A DNA stretch of 64,000 nt from contig OY253651.1 in the NCBI GenBank assembly GCA_958009055.1, forward strand, positions 1,054,001 to 1,118,000, read 5' to 3'. Source of the stretch: Choricystis sp. odSpoLacu1 (lineage: Eukaryota; Chlorophyta; Trebouxiophyceae). Each line of letters starts with the position of its first letter. Position 1 is the stretch's first letter. This document shows positions 1 to 10,534 of the stretch, piece after piece. The notes beneath the pieces are model-generated. The model worked only from the letters and a program-made list of their open reading frames with translations. It ran no database searches and was not told the origin of the DNA. The position numbers were made by a program, and so were the translations under genes.

Positions 1-1296
1 AACACGTCGAAGCGTTGGCCCAGGCTGATGGTGAAGCAGGAGCCGACGGACAGGGGTTCCACAGGAATGCCGTCCGCGGCCACGATCGTCAGGTTGTGCC
101 CCTCCACACACACGTTGAGGTCCATCAGGGCCCCAACATTGATGACGCGCCACTTGTAGGTTTTGCCGGGGGTCACAGTGAAGTTGGTGCGGGCGCAGCC
201 CGGGTTGGACGGCGTCGCGCCTACATTCCCGGCCGCGCGCCCCGGTGCGATCCACGCTTTCTCGGGTTTGCACGGAACGGATGCATTGCCCAGGTACGGC
301 TCCAGCGCGCAGTCAATCCACAGCGCCCGCCCATTCATGTGGATGGCTTGGGGCACGTCGGACCAGTAGTAGGGGCCAGACTGAGGCGTTTGCTTGGCTT
401 TGTCAAACGGGCGGCCGAGCGGGAACGCGATCGCCGCCCCCGTCGAGTGCCACCAGTCGCCCGTCGCCAGGATCAAGTCGCCACCATCGGCGGCAGGCAC
501 GGCGGCTGCCGTCGCGTTGGCGTTGCGGGAGGGCAGGATTACGAGGGGCCCAAAAATGCCGTCCATCGCTTGCAGGCCGACGTGCGAGTGCCACCAAAAC
601 AGGCCGGGGCCGTCCACCAACAGAAACTTGTAGTGCTGCGTTTTGCCAGAGTAGAGAGGGCATTGGGTGACATAAGCGGCGCCATCGTACCAGTAGTTGG
701 AGTCGGGCATGGTGAGGCCGTGCCAGTGGATGGTGATGCCGTCGTGCACATCAGGATAATCAGCAGGAATGTTGTTGATGACCTCCACGTCCAGGACGTC
801 GCCACGGTGGGCTTGGATGGTGTGGATGCCGAACTTGCCGTTGACGGTGTAGACGTTGCGGACTGTGGAGGGAGGGTGGGGTGGGGGTGAGGTCGGGCCG
901 CGAGCATTGGCCGTTTTGGCGCTTTTGTTTCTGCCCCCCCGCGTCCTGGCCTCAACCTGCGCGCCACGCTCCCCCTTTTGCCGGCTGGCTCTGCATTGTG
1001 GTCATCGCCAAAGGCAGCAGGTGTCATGCCTAGTAAAACTGCGCCAACCGCCGCCCCACAGCGCCCCCCCAGGCGCACACAGCCTGGCCGAGGCACGCAT
1101 TTGGTTATCCCCGCCCTCTCTCCCCCCTCCGCCACTCACGGAAACAGTCGGGTGCTGCTTTGGCAATGTTGAAGTCGAGCTTGACTTTGACCACTTTGCC
1201 GCCGTCCACGGGCTTGGGCTCTTGGTAGGCGGGCCCCTTTGCGAGCGTCGGCGCGACGGCCAGCGCGGCCACCGCCAGCAGCGTGGCCCCACGCAT
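1..1296 (-). CDS. Multicopper oxidase (laccase/ascorbate-oxidase type), 5' part only
   Basis: Secreted copper enzyme of the family that oxidises phenols, ascorbate or metal ions while reducing oxygen to water. Exons: 1140..1296 and 1..862, running off the window edge. The first residues (MRGATLLAVAALAVAPTLA) form a clear signal peptide. The first cupredoxin domain carries HWHG and WWHSH, the N-terminal pair of type 2/type 3 copper ligand motifs. The second cupredoxin domain begins about residue 230 with the stretch TYKWRVINVGALMDLN. The C-terminal HCHWH-type type 1 site lies outside the window, so the exact subfamily (laccase, ascorbate oxidase or ferroxidase) cannot be settled. The ATG at 1296 is the first in-frame methionine. 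A TTG at 1323 extends the frame upstream but is not a likely start. Confidence 0.9.
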
Positions 1297-1582
1297 GAGA
1301 CGCCGGTGTTGGGTCGTCAGCAAGTGAGTAACGCGTGTTGTGGGGGCGGGAGTGGGTGCAATGCGTGCGAGTTTGGGGGCGGTGAGGGAGTGGCGGGAAG
1401 AGAGATGTGACCTGGCCGGGCGGCGTGGAGGCCGCTTTGACTGGTTTAGTCAACACCCCCGCAAACAACAGCCCCGCGCCAACGAAGCAAAGGCACACAG
1501 TGCACCACACACGTCTCTTTCACAAATGAGTACCATCCAAAAACAAAAAAACATCAAACAATTTCCGTGTCTCTCTCTCCCG

Positions 1583-2320
1583 TCACTCCACCGGCCGCGC
1601 CCTCGTACCGTCCCCCATGACACTCCGCTTGGGGTCCTTCAAAAACTGGTTCTCCGCGTCCTCTGAATGGTACACGCACGAAACCTCGGGGGACCCTCCT
1701 TCCAGGTCGCCCACAAAAGCAAACGTGTTCATGTTTTTGGTGCAAGCCGCGACTTCACCTTTCGTCACCAGCGCCTTTTTCTCCAGCAGGCCGATGTTGC
1801 TCCTCCGCATCACGCACCCTGGCTTGACCTCGGGTTGGGCCACGTACACGTTGAACGGGTTGAAGGAGACGAAGACGCGTTGGTCGAACACCATGGACGA
1901 GTACCCGTTGGCCATGCACACTTCAGACGAGGGCGTCTTCCTGTCCACGATTTCAGTCGACGCCACATTGGCGGGGGATAGGGTGGCCGTACTGTTGAAC
2001 CAGACGCCGGTGCCCATGCCCACGATGAAGGCGGCCGCGACGACGGCCTTGGTCGCATTGGAGAGGGGGCCGCCGGACGGGGGGGCGGGGGGCGGGGGGT
2101 TGCCTCCGCCTCCGCTGCCGCCGCTGCCGCTGCCGCTGCCATTGGGGGGGGGTGCATAGTCGTAAGACGTGCGTGGGGGCGGCGGCCCATAGTAGTCGGT
2201 GGCCGGGCCGCGCGGCGGGGGCGGCGCGCGGCGCGGGTCGGCCGCGGCGGACGGGCGGCGGGGGCGCCGCGCCGGCGGCAGGAAGCGGCCGCTGGTGGAG
2301 GGCGTGGCGGTGGCACGCAT
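1583..2320 (-). CDS. Plastid DUF3172 family protein
   Basis: Member of a family shared by cyanobacteria and plastid-bearing eukaryotes whose function is unknown. It is a single-exon gene of 245 residues. The N-terminal ~95 residues are Arg/Pro/Ser-rich, then Gly/Ser-rich, and look like a plastid leader plus linker. One hydrophobic segment follows (AVVAAAFIVGMGTGVWF). The conserved domain has CMANGYSSMVFDQRVFVSF, the VYVAQPEVKPGCVMRRSN block and the NMNTFAFVGDLEGG/SCVYHSEDAEN block, which I recognise as the family core. The ATG at 2320 is chosen as the first methionine of the frame. Family assignment is from memory of the motif pattern. Membrane anchoring in the plastid is inferred. Confidence 0.8.
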   Translation of the reverse strand: MRATATPSTSGRFLPPARRPRRPSAAADPRRAPPPPRGPATDYYGPPPPRTSYDYAPPPNGSGSGSGGSGGGGNPPPPAPPSGGPLSNATKAVVAAAFIVGMGTGVWFNSTATLSPANVASTEIVDRKTPSSEVCMANGYSSMVFDQRVFVSFNPFNVYVAQPEVKPGCVMRRSNIGLLEKKALVTKGEVAACTKNMNTFAFVGDLEGGSPEVSCVYHSEDAENQFLKDPKRSVMGDGTRARPVE

Positions 2321-2435
2321 TGGGGTGTGTGGTGGTGGGAGAGGGCGGTGGCGGGCGCCCCAACGCAGGAGGACAGCGCGGCCCGACGTCGAGTCGTGGA
2401 GTGAACATTGTTTTTTTACCTCCTCTCTCACTCAC

Positions 2436-4014
2436 TCATTTCTCCACCGCCCGCCTCGCGTGCACCTTGCCCCCAAACACGTCCACCGCCCCCCCCGGCG
2501 GCACAGCAGGCCGGGGCGGCCCCGCAGGCGCAGCTCGCGCGCGCGGCGGTGGGGGCGCCCCCAGCTTCTTTTTCGTTGCCTTTTTGGCGGCAGGGCGGCG
2601 GCGGCCGGGCGGTGCTTGTAATGGTGGCGACGGCGGACGAGACTGCAGGGCGGCAGCAGCCAAAGGAGGCCAGGACGGAGGGGGAGGGGGAGGCGGCGGC
2701 GCGCCGACCTTCGGCGGGCGCGGGGCAACCTGCGACCCCCACTGGTTCTGCGCCTGCGACGGGACAGCGTGAGGTTGGTGCGTGCTGTTGTCCCAACGCA
2801 CCAACCGCGGCTGGGGCGGCAGCGGCGACGCAGCGGGCGGCGGCAGCGCGCCCCAGTTTTGGGGGAGGGGCGGCGACGGAGCTCCGCGGCGGCGGTCGGT
2901 GCTGCCGCCGCCTCCCCCTCCCTGCAAGGCAGCCAGCGTGGCGTGCAGCCGGTCCAGCTCGGCCGCCGCCGCCGACGCGCGGGCGGCCAGGGCGGTCGCA
3001 TCGCGTCGCGCGGCCGCGGTGGCCGCCTCGACGCGCGCCACCTCCGCCGCGGCCGCCGCCTGCCGCCGCCGGGCGGCGGCCGCCGCCTCGGATGCAGCAG
3101 ATGTGCCCCCCCCAGCCTGAACGCGCGTGCGCAGGCCCGCCACCCGGCTGCGCACAGCGGCCAGGCGCGCGCGCCGCTCGCGCGCAGTGACTTCGGCCGT
3201 CGCGGCCACCGCCTCGGCGGCGGACGCGGCGGTCGCTGCCTCGGCAGCCGCGCAGCGCACGGCGCCCGGGTCCAGGTCACGCCGGGCGGACGTGGCGGCG
3301 GTCAGCAGGGCGGCGGCACTGGCGCGCGCGGCAGCGCGCGTTGCCGCAGCGGTGTGCTGAGAGGTGGGGGGGGAGGGGAGTTGGAGAACAAAAACACGCC
3401 TCGGACAGCCAACACGCGCACCACACTCTCGTCCCCCTTCACACCTCGACGCCGTCCAGCACGGCCGTGTCGCCCCGCGCGCGCTCCTGCGCGCGCGTGG
3501 TCAGCGCGCGCCACTCTGCCGCCGCCAACGCGGCCGCCGCCGCCCGCTGGCTGGCAACTGACTCAGCAGCTGCCGCCTCCCGCGCTGCCGCGTCACACGC
3601 GGCCGCCGAGGCGCGGGCGGTGGCGGCTGCTGCCGTCGCGGTCGCTGCGGCCGACGCGAGCCCGTCCAGCAGGGCGCGCGCGGACGCCAGCTGGGCGGCC
3701 AGGGCGGACATGAGGAGGGGCGTGGGCTGGCAGAGGCCCCAGTGGTGTGGGCAGGGGGAGAGAGCGTGTGTGTGGTAAAAAAAGCGGTGTGAACGAAGCG
3801 AGGGAACGAGAGCGACGAAGCCGAAAGAAAGGACGACTCGGAACACTCTTACCGCGCGCTGTGTGAGGCGCGCCACGGTGTCGGCTCGTACGACGTCGCG
3901 CCGGGCGAGGCGGACGAGGCGGCCCGCCGAGCCGTCGTGCAAGAAGCAGACGCCGCGCAAACGCGACGCACATGGGCCAGCGGGTGGGGGGGGGGTCGGG
4001 ATGTTCATAAACAT
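2436..4014 (-). CDS. Ala-rich coiled-coil protein with Pro-rich tail, function unknown
   Basis: Not recognised. Exons: 3853..4014 (less certain), 3445..3726 and 2436..3356. Introns 3727..3852 and 3357..3444 are flanked by GTAAGAG/GTGTGA donors and CCAG/TCAG acceptors and keep one frame. Residues from about 60 to 230 are dominated by Ala, Arg, Glu and Leu with heptad-like spacing (for example ELDRLHATLAALQ), consistent with a long coiled coil. The C-terminal ~150 residues are Pro-rich and end in a basic patch (KKATKKK). If the upstream exon is not real, translation starts at the ATG at 3711 (MSALAAQLASARALL). Low complexity makes homology calls unsafe. A cytoskeletal or centrosomal scaffold role is only one possibility. 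Confidence 0.55.
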
Positions 4015-4067
4015 CAACCACACACACACACGCTCGTCACCCACCCATCCGCCAGCAGCCCCTCTCT

Positions 4068-5642
4068 TCAGCAGCACCCACCCCCACCACCACCACCGCC
4101 CCCCGCCACCGTCACGGGCACAGGGTGCGCCCCCCCAACCCCACACCCCCACTTGCCGTGGTGAGTGGACCTGTCCCCCGCCACCTCAAAGTGCTTGGCC
4201 AACCACGACACGCCCCCCTCGCCACACATGGCGGCCGTGTTGCCGCACACGGGCGTCGGGCGCCCCACTTCGAACGTGTGGCCAGCGTCCAGGGTGTAGG
4301 CGGTTTCGGACCCCGGGATGCTGCCGCGGTACACGACGGCTTGGCCATAGTCTTCGCAGCAGGATTCGAGCATGCCGCGGGGCAGCTTGAACAAACGATA
4401 CGTGATACTGTAGAAGCGGGCGGGCCCGATCAACGCCCGCATGGCCGCGTCATGAATCTGAATCTCAGAGGCGGGGGCCAGGGCTACGGGGTAGGTGAAG
4501 CCGGCGGCGATGGTGGCGCGTTTAAAGTCTTCGACGTACATCGCGCCGGAAACACACTCGCCCCATAGAACCTGGTAAATTGGAGGGTTAAAGGGGTGAT
4601 CAAGGGTCAGACACGAGTGCAATGATGGTCCACGTGGTGTATGGGGGGAAGGAGGGCATGGTGGCGGGTGACGGCAGTTTTTTTTGAGCCAGTGTTGGCA
4701 GGTGGGGGCAACAACTCTCCCACACTTCTTCCTCCTCACCCACCCTCCTCCTCCATAACCCTCCCTCTTACCTCGTCCCGCTGCGCCGCCTCCGGCACCC
4801 GCCGGTCGGCGTACACATCGCTGAAGTAGAACTCGCCGCCGTCGGCGAGGGCGCGGTAGATCTCGCGCAGGACGCGGGGTTTGTCGGGGGAAAGGTTGAG
4901 GACGCAGTTTGAGAGCGCAATGTCGATCGACCCATCCGCCACGCCCGCCGCCGCCAGGTCCTCCATGTAGCCCTGCACAAAGCTCATGTTGGTGGTCGCA
5001 TAGCCCAGTGTGTCGCGGCAGTAGGCGTCCGCGTGGGCGCGCGCGACGGCGAGCTGTTCGTCCGTCATGTCCACGCCCAGCACGCGCCCGCGCGCGCCCA
5101 CCAGGGCGGCGGCGGCGTAGCAGTCCCGCCCCGACCCCGACCCCAGGTCCAGCACGCGCAGGCCGTCGATGCCGAGGGGGAGGGGGGCGCCACAGCCGTA
5201 GAACTTTTCTGTGACGGGGCGGGGAACGCGGGAGAGCACGGCTTGCAGGGGGGGGGACGGCCGCCCCGCTGCAGTGCAGGCCGACGTTTTCAGGTCTTTG
5301 GTGGTGGACAGCACTTTGCCGTAGTAGTCTTTGACGGAGTCGAGGACGGCGGCGGACTGTTGGGTGTGTGGGGTGAAAAAAAAAGGGAGGGGAGGTTGAG
5401 AGAGGGTGGGTGCCGTGCCATGCGCTGGTGTGCGGCCTCCCGCCGCCACGCGCGGACATCTCGCCCCTGCCCCTCCCGAACACGGGGCTGTGCACCAGGC
5501 GTGTCCCTGCCTTTTGGCGCGCCCCAGCTGCTGGGCAGACCGCGGGTTTTTTGTTTGTTTGCAAGCCAAAAACCAGGTCGCACACACACACCTCGACTGC
5601 AGCCGGCGGCGCACACGGCTTGCCACCGCCGCAGCCTGACAT
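4068..5642 (-). CDS. ARSM: Arsenite methyltransferase (ArsM/AS3MT)
   Basis: SAM-dependent enzyme that methylates trivalent arsenic to mono-, di- and trimethyl species, a detoxification route common in algae. Exons: 5592..5642, 4772..5356 and 4068..4571. Exon 1 encodes the Cys-bearing leader MSGCGGGKPCAPPAAVE. The methyltransferase fold has the SAM loop VLDLGSGSGRDCY (about residue 70) and VDMTDEQLA. Conserved arsenic-binding cysteines are visible in SACTAAG and in SNCVLNLS, with another in LWGECVSG. The C-terminal domain has FYSITYRLFKLP and DYGQAVVYRG, and the protein ends in a Cys pair after a Gly run, as other algal ArsM do. It shares a 200-base divergent spacer with EFG1. Confidence 0.93.
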   Translation of the reverse strand: MSGCGGGKPCAPPAAVEVCVCDLVFGLQTNKKPAVCPAAGARQKAGTRLVHSPVFGRGRGEMSARGGGRPHTSAWHGTHPLSTSPPFFFHPTHPTVRRRPRLRQRLLRQSAVHHQRPENVGLHCSGAAVPPPASRALPRSPPRHRKVLRLWRPPPPRHRRPARAGPGVGVGAGLLRRRRPGGRARARAGRGHDGRTARRRARPRGRLLPRHTGLCDHQHELCAGLHGGPGGGGRGGWVDRHCALKLRPQPFPRQTPRPARDLPRPRRRRRVLLQRCVRRPAGAGGGAAGRGKREGYGGGGWVRRKKCGRVVAPTCQHWLKKNCRHPPPCPPSPHTPRGPSLHSCLTLDHPFNPPIYQVLWGECVSGAMYVEDFKRATIAAGFTYPVALAPASEIQIHDAAMRALIGPARFYSITYRLFKLPRGMLESCCEDYGQAVVYRGSIPGSETAYTLDAGHTFEVGRPTPVCGNTAAMCGEGGVSWLAKHFEVAGDRSTHHGKWGCGVGGAHPVPVTVAGGGGGGGGGCC

Positions 5643-5842
5643 CAGTCTTGAGCGGACGCGAGGCAGCGAGTGAGGGGCGGTGCGCGGGCGAGCGCGCATC
5701 GGGGAGAAGGGAGGGGAACAAAAAACACCGGCGAGAAACGGTGTGGCCAAAAGCGACGCTTTTTTTGTTTTTTCTCTCTCGCCTGGTGGCGGCGCCGGGC
5801 GACTTTCACGCAGCCCACACACACAGAGCCCCCACTAAACAC
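5643..5842. promoter_or_regulatory. Divergent spacer between ARSM and EFG1
   Basis: Only 200 bases separate the two start codons, so both promoters must lie here. It holds T/A tracts (T7 and T6 near 5759-5775, and an A6 tract near 5720) in otherwise GC-rich DNA. No TATA box was recognised. Confidence 0.4.
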
Positions 5843-5980
5843 ATGCCGCCCCCTGGCGGCCGTGGCCGCGGCCGGGGGAGCGCCCCCGGGCGCCCGCATT
5901 CCGCCGTCGCCGGCGCCGCCGACAAAACCGCCAAGCCCGCGTCCAAGCGAGTCCGCGACTTGAAGCGGCTGCTGGCCAAG

Positions 5981-6013
<33 letters not shown>

Positions 6014-6905
6014 TGTGTATGAGTGACATTGGGCAAGCAACGAGAGGGAGCCAACGTTTTCGCTCACGCATGCCTTTTCCCTCTTTCAGCCGTCACTCGA
6101 CGCCACGCTCAAGCTCAAGCTGGAGGCCCGCCTCGCCGCCGCCCACGCCGACGCTGCGTCCGCGGCCGCGTCTGAGCGCGAGCGGCGGCTGGCCACGAAG
6201 TACCACCGCGTCCGTTTTTTTGAGCGGGTGAAAGCGGAGCGTGCGCTGAAGAAGGCGACGGCCGCCGCGGCCGCCGCGGCGGCGGCCGGCGACGCGGGCG
6301 CCGCCGCCGCCGCCGCCATCTCCGCCGCGGAAGATGACCTCACCTACGTCCGCTTCTTTCCCAAGGGGGAGCGCTACGTGGCGTTGTACCGGGAGAGTGA
6401 GGACGCGGACGCTGCCGCGCGCACAGCGACCGAGCGCGCGCGTCTGCGCGCCGCCGCCCGGGCCGCCCGCGCGGACGCCGCCCTGCTGGAGGATGCGGAT
6501 GAAGGCGGCACCGTGCGCGTGGCGGCGGCAGCGGTGGCGGCGGCGGCGGGGGTGGAGGAGGAGGACGACTTTTTGTTGCCGGCTGGGGAGGAGGATGACG
6601 AAGATGAGAGCGAAGATGATGGCGCTGCTGCCGCCCGCGGCCGCGCGTCGTCACCACCATCACCCGAAGAGCCTTCTTCATCGTCTCAATCTGAGGAGGG
6701 CGACCGCCCCGCGCCGCGCGCCGCCAAGCCGGCGGCGCCGCCCACCCCCGCGCCGCGCCGCGCGTCGCCCGCGCCGCTGCGGATCGCGCCGAGGGTGCGC
6801 GCCCCAAAACAACGCAAGCCTGAGGCGGGCGGGCCTCCCGCGCGCCCACCTGGAGCGCCGCTGAGGTCGAGGGCAGAGGTTGGGCGCAAGCGGCGTCGCA
6901 AGTGA
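5843..6905 (+). CDS. EFG1: rRNA-processing protein EFG1
   Basis: Nucleolar factor needed for early 18S rRNA processing in yeast. Exons: 5843..5980 and 6090..6905. The family signature is spread over both exons. RVRDLKRLLAK ends exon 1. Exon 2 continues with the LEARLAAAHAD helix, KYHRVRFFERVKAERALKKA, and DDLTYVRFFPKGERYVALY. The C-terminal half is low-complexity, with an acidic stretch (EEDDEDESEDD, about residue 215) and a Pro/Ala/Arg tail ending in basic residues (RKRRRK), suitable for nuclear targeting. The intron opens with a (GT)n tract. A long acidic insert of this kind is longer than I expect for the family but consistent with other disordered tails in this genome. Confidence 0.85.
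5981..6002. repeat. (GT)n microsatellite at the intron 5' end
   Basis: Eleven GT units form the donor end of the EFG1 intron and are followed by a short GA tract. Similar GT tracts open other introns in this window. Confidence 0.95.
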
Positions 6906-7106
6906 GAGAGAGAAAGGGGTTATTGTTTTTGTTTTGATGTTTTGGTTTTGAACGAAATGGAAAGTCAAATTTGCTACAATGGGGGACAGTGATGAAAATC
7001 GCCAGTGTGTGTGGGGAAGGAAACAAAAGACCGAAAACGCGTACAAAAAATGACGGAAAGTGAGGGAGCGGGGAAAACACAGAAGCTAACCAAAATTCAA
7101 AAAACC

Positions 7107-9077
7107 TCACGCGACCACCGCCTGCCCTGCGGCTGCCTCCACCTCCGCCAGCCCGCCCGGCGCCCGCATGACCGCCAGGGCGGCCTCCCACTCTGCCCCG
7201 TACTCGGGGTAGCCGTGTTCCCGGTGGCGGGACGTCCACACGGTGCGCAGGTTGGGGGCGGAGACGGAGGCAGCGGCGCCGCGCACGGTCGCACGAGCGA
7301 CGGCGGCAGCGGACGCACTGATGCCGATGTGGCGGGCCAGACAGGCGGGCCACGCGCCATCAGTGCCGGCCGCGAGTTCGAGGGCGAGGGAGAGGGCACC
7401 GGAGGCGGCGGCGGAGGGGGGCAGCGTGGCCGCGCGCGCGTCGAGGAGCGAGACTTGCAAAAAGAAGGAGGCCAGCGTGTACACGTGCAGGGCGTCCGCG
7501 TCCAGGGCGCCGTCCGCGACGGCGGCGTACCACATGGAGCGCAGGAAGGTTTTGGCGGGGGGGAGGGCGGCTGCCGCCACGACGGCGGGGCACGTGGCGA
7601 CCGCGAGCGTCGCCTCCTCCACCGCGGCCGCGGTGAACGCGTTGTCGGTGATGTAGGCAAAGCGGGAGGCGGCGAGTTCCTTGGTGCGGAAGATGGGGTC
7701 CATGGACGCAGAGGCGGCAGAGACAGCGTCCGCGGAGGGGGGCGCGTCGTTCGGCGCGGCGTCGGGTGAGGGGGACGCCACCCGGCCGGCCGGGCGGCGG
7801 GCCGCGGCGTCCGCCATGGCGACGCGCAGGGCGGCGATGCCGTAGAGCTGTGTTTGGGTGTGGGTGGAGTGGGTGTGAGTTGATTGTGTTTGATCGACCC
7901 ACCAACCGGCGCGCGCGCCAACGGCCGCGCGCGCCGCGCGCGCGCGCAAGCCGTTGCTGTTGATGCCAGCGCCTCCGACACGCGGCCCCGGGGCACGACG
8001 CGCCCCTCCCTCCCATCCCGCCCCTCTTTCGGCTTGCGCAGGCGCTCCCGCACGCATCTGGGGCGCAGGCTGGGCCCGCCAGCGGCCAGATGCAACAGAT
8101 CTCGGGGGTTGCCGCCGAAACAGCTGTGCGCCGCGCGCTCTGCGCGCTGGGCCACCGATGCGGGGCCAAACAGCGACCGCCCCCTCCCGCTCCCCGCCCG
8201 ACACGTGGCGCATGAGCCAGTTATGTCAAGTCGGGGGGCAGGAGGGGAAAAGGCCGGCCGGATGCGTGGCCACAGGGCGCGGCCCGCCAAAAAAAATGCA
8301 ACGGCCGTTCCTCGCGCGGCCGACCCGTTTTTTTTTCCCTCCCTTCTTCCCTCCCTCTCTCACCTGGTACACGCCCAAGTGGGCCACGCCGCCGGCTGCC
8401 ATGAAGGCCTCCAGGTAGGCCACCGCCCGAAACAGGACGGTGGACTCGCAGCCCCAGTCCCAGGAGACCTGTGGGCGGGGTGGTGGGTGGAGCGTCGGCT
8501 GTCGGCTCTTCCCGCCGTTTCCCCGCGCGCCGACCGCAACGGCTCTCGCTCCCCACCTTCGCCGCCGCTCCCTGGCCGCTGGTGACGGCCCGCGCCCCCC
8601 GCTCCGCCCCCCATCGACGCGTGGCAAGCCTGTGCACCGCCCAGGCCCCGTCATCTGGCCCACCCCACTCACCTCGGCCAACCATTCGACCAACACCGCG
8701 CGGTGCACAGGCGTGACGCCCGCGGGCCGCGCACCGCCGCGCGCGGCCGCCGCCGCCGTCACGGCGGCCGCGGCGTCCGCCTCCGCCTGCCTGAAGACCA
8801 GCATTTCGTACAGTTTGCGCCAGCAGGGCACGGGGCCGGCAGCGGACGCGACGGCGGCAGCAGCGGGCCAGCGCGCAACGACGGCCGAGCGCCACGCATG
8901 GGGCGCGTAGGGGGCCATCCACTTGGCCGCGCACAGCGCGCGCCCCATGGAGGCCGCGTCCTGGGCGCCCACAAAGCCCAGGATCTCGATCCACAGGTCG
9001 TCGGGCAGGTTGAGGGCGGCCGCGCGCAGCGCGGCGCGGCGCGTGAGCGGGCGGGTGGTGGTGGTGGTGGAGGCCAT
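7107..9077 (-). CDS. F-box/cyclin fusion protein (cyclin-F-like)
   Basis: Combines an F-box (Skp1 binding in SCF ubiquitin ligases) with a cyclin fold, the architecture of animal cyclin F. Exons: 8673..9077, 8364..8468 and 7107..7847, all phase-consistent. The F-box lies near residues 22-60 (NLPDDLWIEILGFV then a conserved Trp). Cyclin box 1 spans the exon 1/2/3 joins: HRAVLVEWLAEVSWDWGCE, then VAYLEAFMAA and LYGIAALRVAMA. Cyclin box 2 has SRFAYITDNAFTAAAVEEAT and FLRSMWYAAVADG. No PEST or RxL-type features were located. Target proteins are unknown. Conserved cyclin-box Lys and Glu positions are not clear, so binding to a CDK is inferred rather than shown. Confidence 0.75.
7848..8363 (-). other. 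Long intron of the F-box/cyclin gene
   Basis: A 516-base intron, the longest confirmed coding intron in the window. It begins GTGAGAGAGG, ends CACACAG, and contains T/A tracts near 8285-8345. No nested gene was recognised. A faint tRNA-like D-arm was rejected. Confidence 0.7.
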
Positions 9078-9491
9078 TGTGTGTAGTGTGTGCAAGTGTG
9101 GAGTGGGAAGAGGAGGATGAAAGTCGAGGCAGGCAGCGGTGTCGACCTGTGAGCGCGCGGAGGGGGAGGCGGGCGAGGGCGGAAAAAAAAGTTGAAGTGT
9201 GATGCGAGAAAATCTCGGTCGGCTTGAGTTTTTGCGGCAGAGTTTTTTTTGGGGGGGCGAAATCATTTCATTTTTTGTTTTACAAAGGCAGGGCAAGTGC
9301 TGCAGGGTGTGCTAGCGTGGTTTGAAGCGTGTGTCAAGAGGAAGGGACCGGGACAACTCAAATGAGCAGAGGGTAGAAAGCAATCCTAATGATGGAGGGA
9401 GGGAAAAAACAACGGGGGGCGTGGGATACTGCTTGCGTCAGCGCAAGCGAGAGCCACCCACACAACAGTCAACATTTTTTTATACTCAGTA
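9078..9491. other. Intergenic region
   Basis: 414 bases between the F-box/cyclin start and the 3' end of the next minus-strand gene. It holds the promoter and leader of the F-box/cyclin gene (G7/T8 tracts near 9241-9258) and presumably the 3' UTR of the downstream cyclin. No coding potential with a credible start was seen. Confidence 0.5.
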
Positions 9492-10534
9492 TCACGCGTA
9501 CAGCGCGGCCGCGACGTCGGCGTTGCCGGGCCAACCAGCGCCGTAAAAGGGCACCGCCGCGCCCTCTCCACACCCCTCTTCATCGCTGGCCACCGTGGAC
9601 GCGGGGGAAGGCGGCCCACCATCCAGCACGGTGGCGGGGGAGACCGCCCGTCCGGTGTCGCGGCAGGCGGCGGCGACGGGGCGGGCGGCGCGCGCGGGGG
9701 CGGCGGGCGCGGGCGCACCCACCCGCACAGCCAGCGCGGCGGCAGCAACGTGCGCGGCCGGCGGCGCCAGAGGAGCCAGAGCCGCAGCATCCGCCCCGAT
9801 GGACGCCAGACCCACCAGGGCGGCCGCCACGCCGACAATTGAGGAGGCGGAGGCGGAGAGGGAGGCGTCGAGCGCCGCGGCGGAAAGAGCGGCGTCAACC
9901 GCCGCAGTCGCAGCAGCGGGCGGCGCGCACACGCCACCTCCACCCGCCGCCTCCACCGCCAGCGCCAGCGCTCCCCCCGCAAAGTCGGCGGGGGTGGGGG
10001 CCGACGTGCGCCAGTCGAGGGCGCGCAGGAGGGCAAGCTCAGCGGCGGTGACCGTTTGAGCATCAAAAGCCCCCCCCCGCCACGGCAGCACGCTGCCGCA
10101 CGCCTGCACGCGGGACACGTCGTTGGGGAGGCCGGCTTCATCCCGTTTTGCCGCGATGGTGAGGGCGGCGACGGCGCGGAGGGGGGGGGGGGAGGGCGCG
10201 CGCGGCGTGGGTGTGAGGGGCGCCGTAGCCGATGGCGGCGGCCGCCGCGTCGGCCAGGCAGACGGCGCGGGAGGCGGTGGCCATGGAGAAGCCGTGGTAG
10301 TGGCAGGCCTGTGTGGGGGGTGGGGTGGGCGGGTGAGTTGGGTGGGTCGGTGGGTCTTTCGCGTCGCTTTCCCGCTCAAAACTCGTTTCCGCCAATTTCG
10401 TTTGTCTCCTCCCAATTCACCTGCAGCGTCCACTCCACCAACGGCATCCTCTGCACGTCCCCCGTCACATGAACCGGCGGCGGGGGGGAGGCCGCCTCAA
10501 ACAAGGCGGAAAGGTCGTCGGTCGGGGAGAGCAT
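9492..10534 (-). CDS. Cyclin (single-domain-type), frame broken at a C-run
   Basis: Cell-cycle regulator that would bind a cyclin-dependent kinase. Exons: 10421..10534 and 9492..10308. Exon 1 encodes MLSPTDDLSALFEAA and MPLVEWTLQ, a degenerate cyclin-box start. Exon 2 continues ACHYHGFSMATASRAVCLAD, then LRAVAALTIAAKRDEAG and VTAAELALLRALDWRTSAPT, the usual motif order of helices 3-5. The C-terminal half is Ala-rich with cyclin-C-like helices. The reading frame changes in the sense-strand C12 run (plus-strand G12 at 10181..10192): deleting one C joins the two halves. Sequencing error, pseudogenisation and frameshifting are all possible. The subclass (B, D or other) cannot be fixed. Confidence 0.7.

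Noticed and set aside
15..890. 291-codon plus-strand frame
   Set aside because: It is antisense to the multicopper oxidase, whose frame contains HWHG and WWHSH.
1297..1323. TTG-start extension of the multicopper oxidase
   Set aside because: A good signal peptide starts at the downstream ATG at 1296; a non-ATG start is not needed.
3593..4067. Extra 3' exon of ARSM with a GC donor
   Set aside because: No AG acceptor precedes the candidate exon, and the frame already ends in a Cys pair typical of algal ArsM.
8080..8170. tRNA-like D-arm on the minus strand (TGGCCCAG...AGAGC)
   Set aside because: No matching anticodon stem, T-arm (GGTTCGA) or acceptor pairing could be drawn; it lies inside a coding-gene intron.
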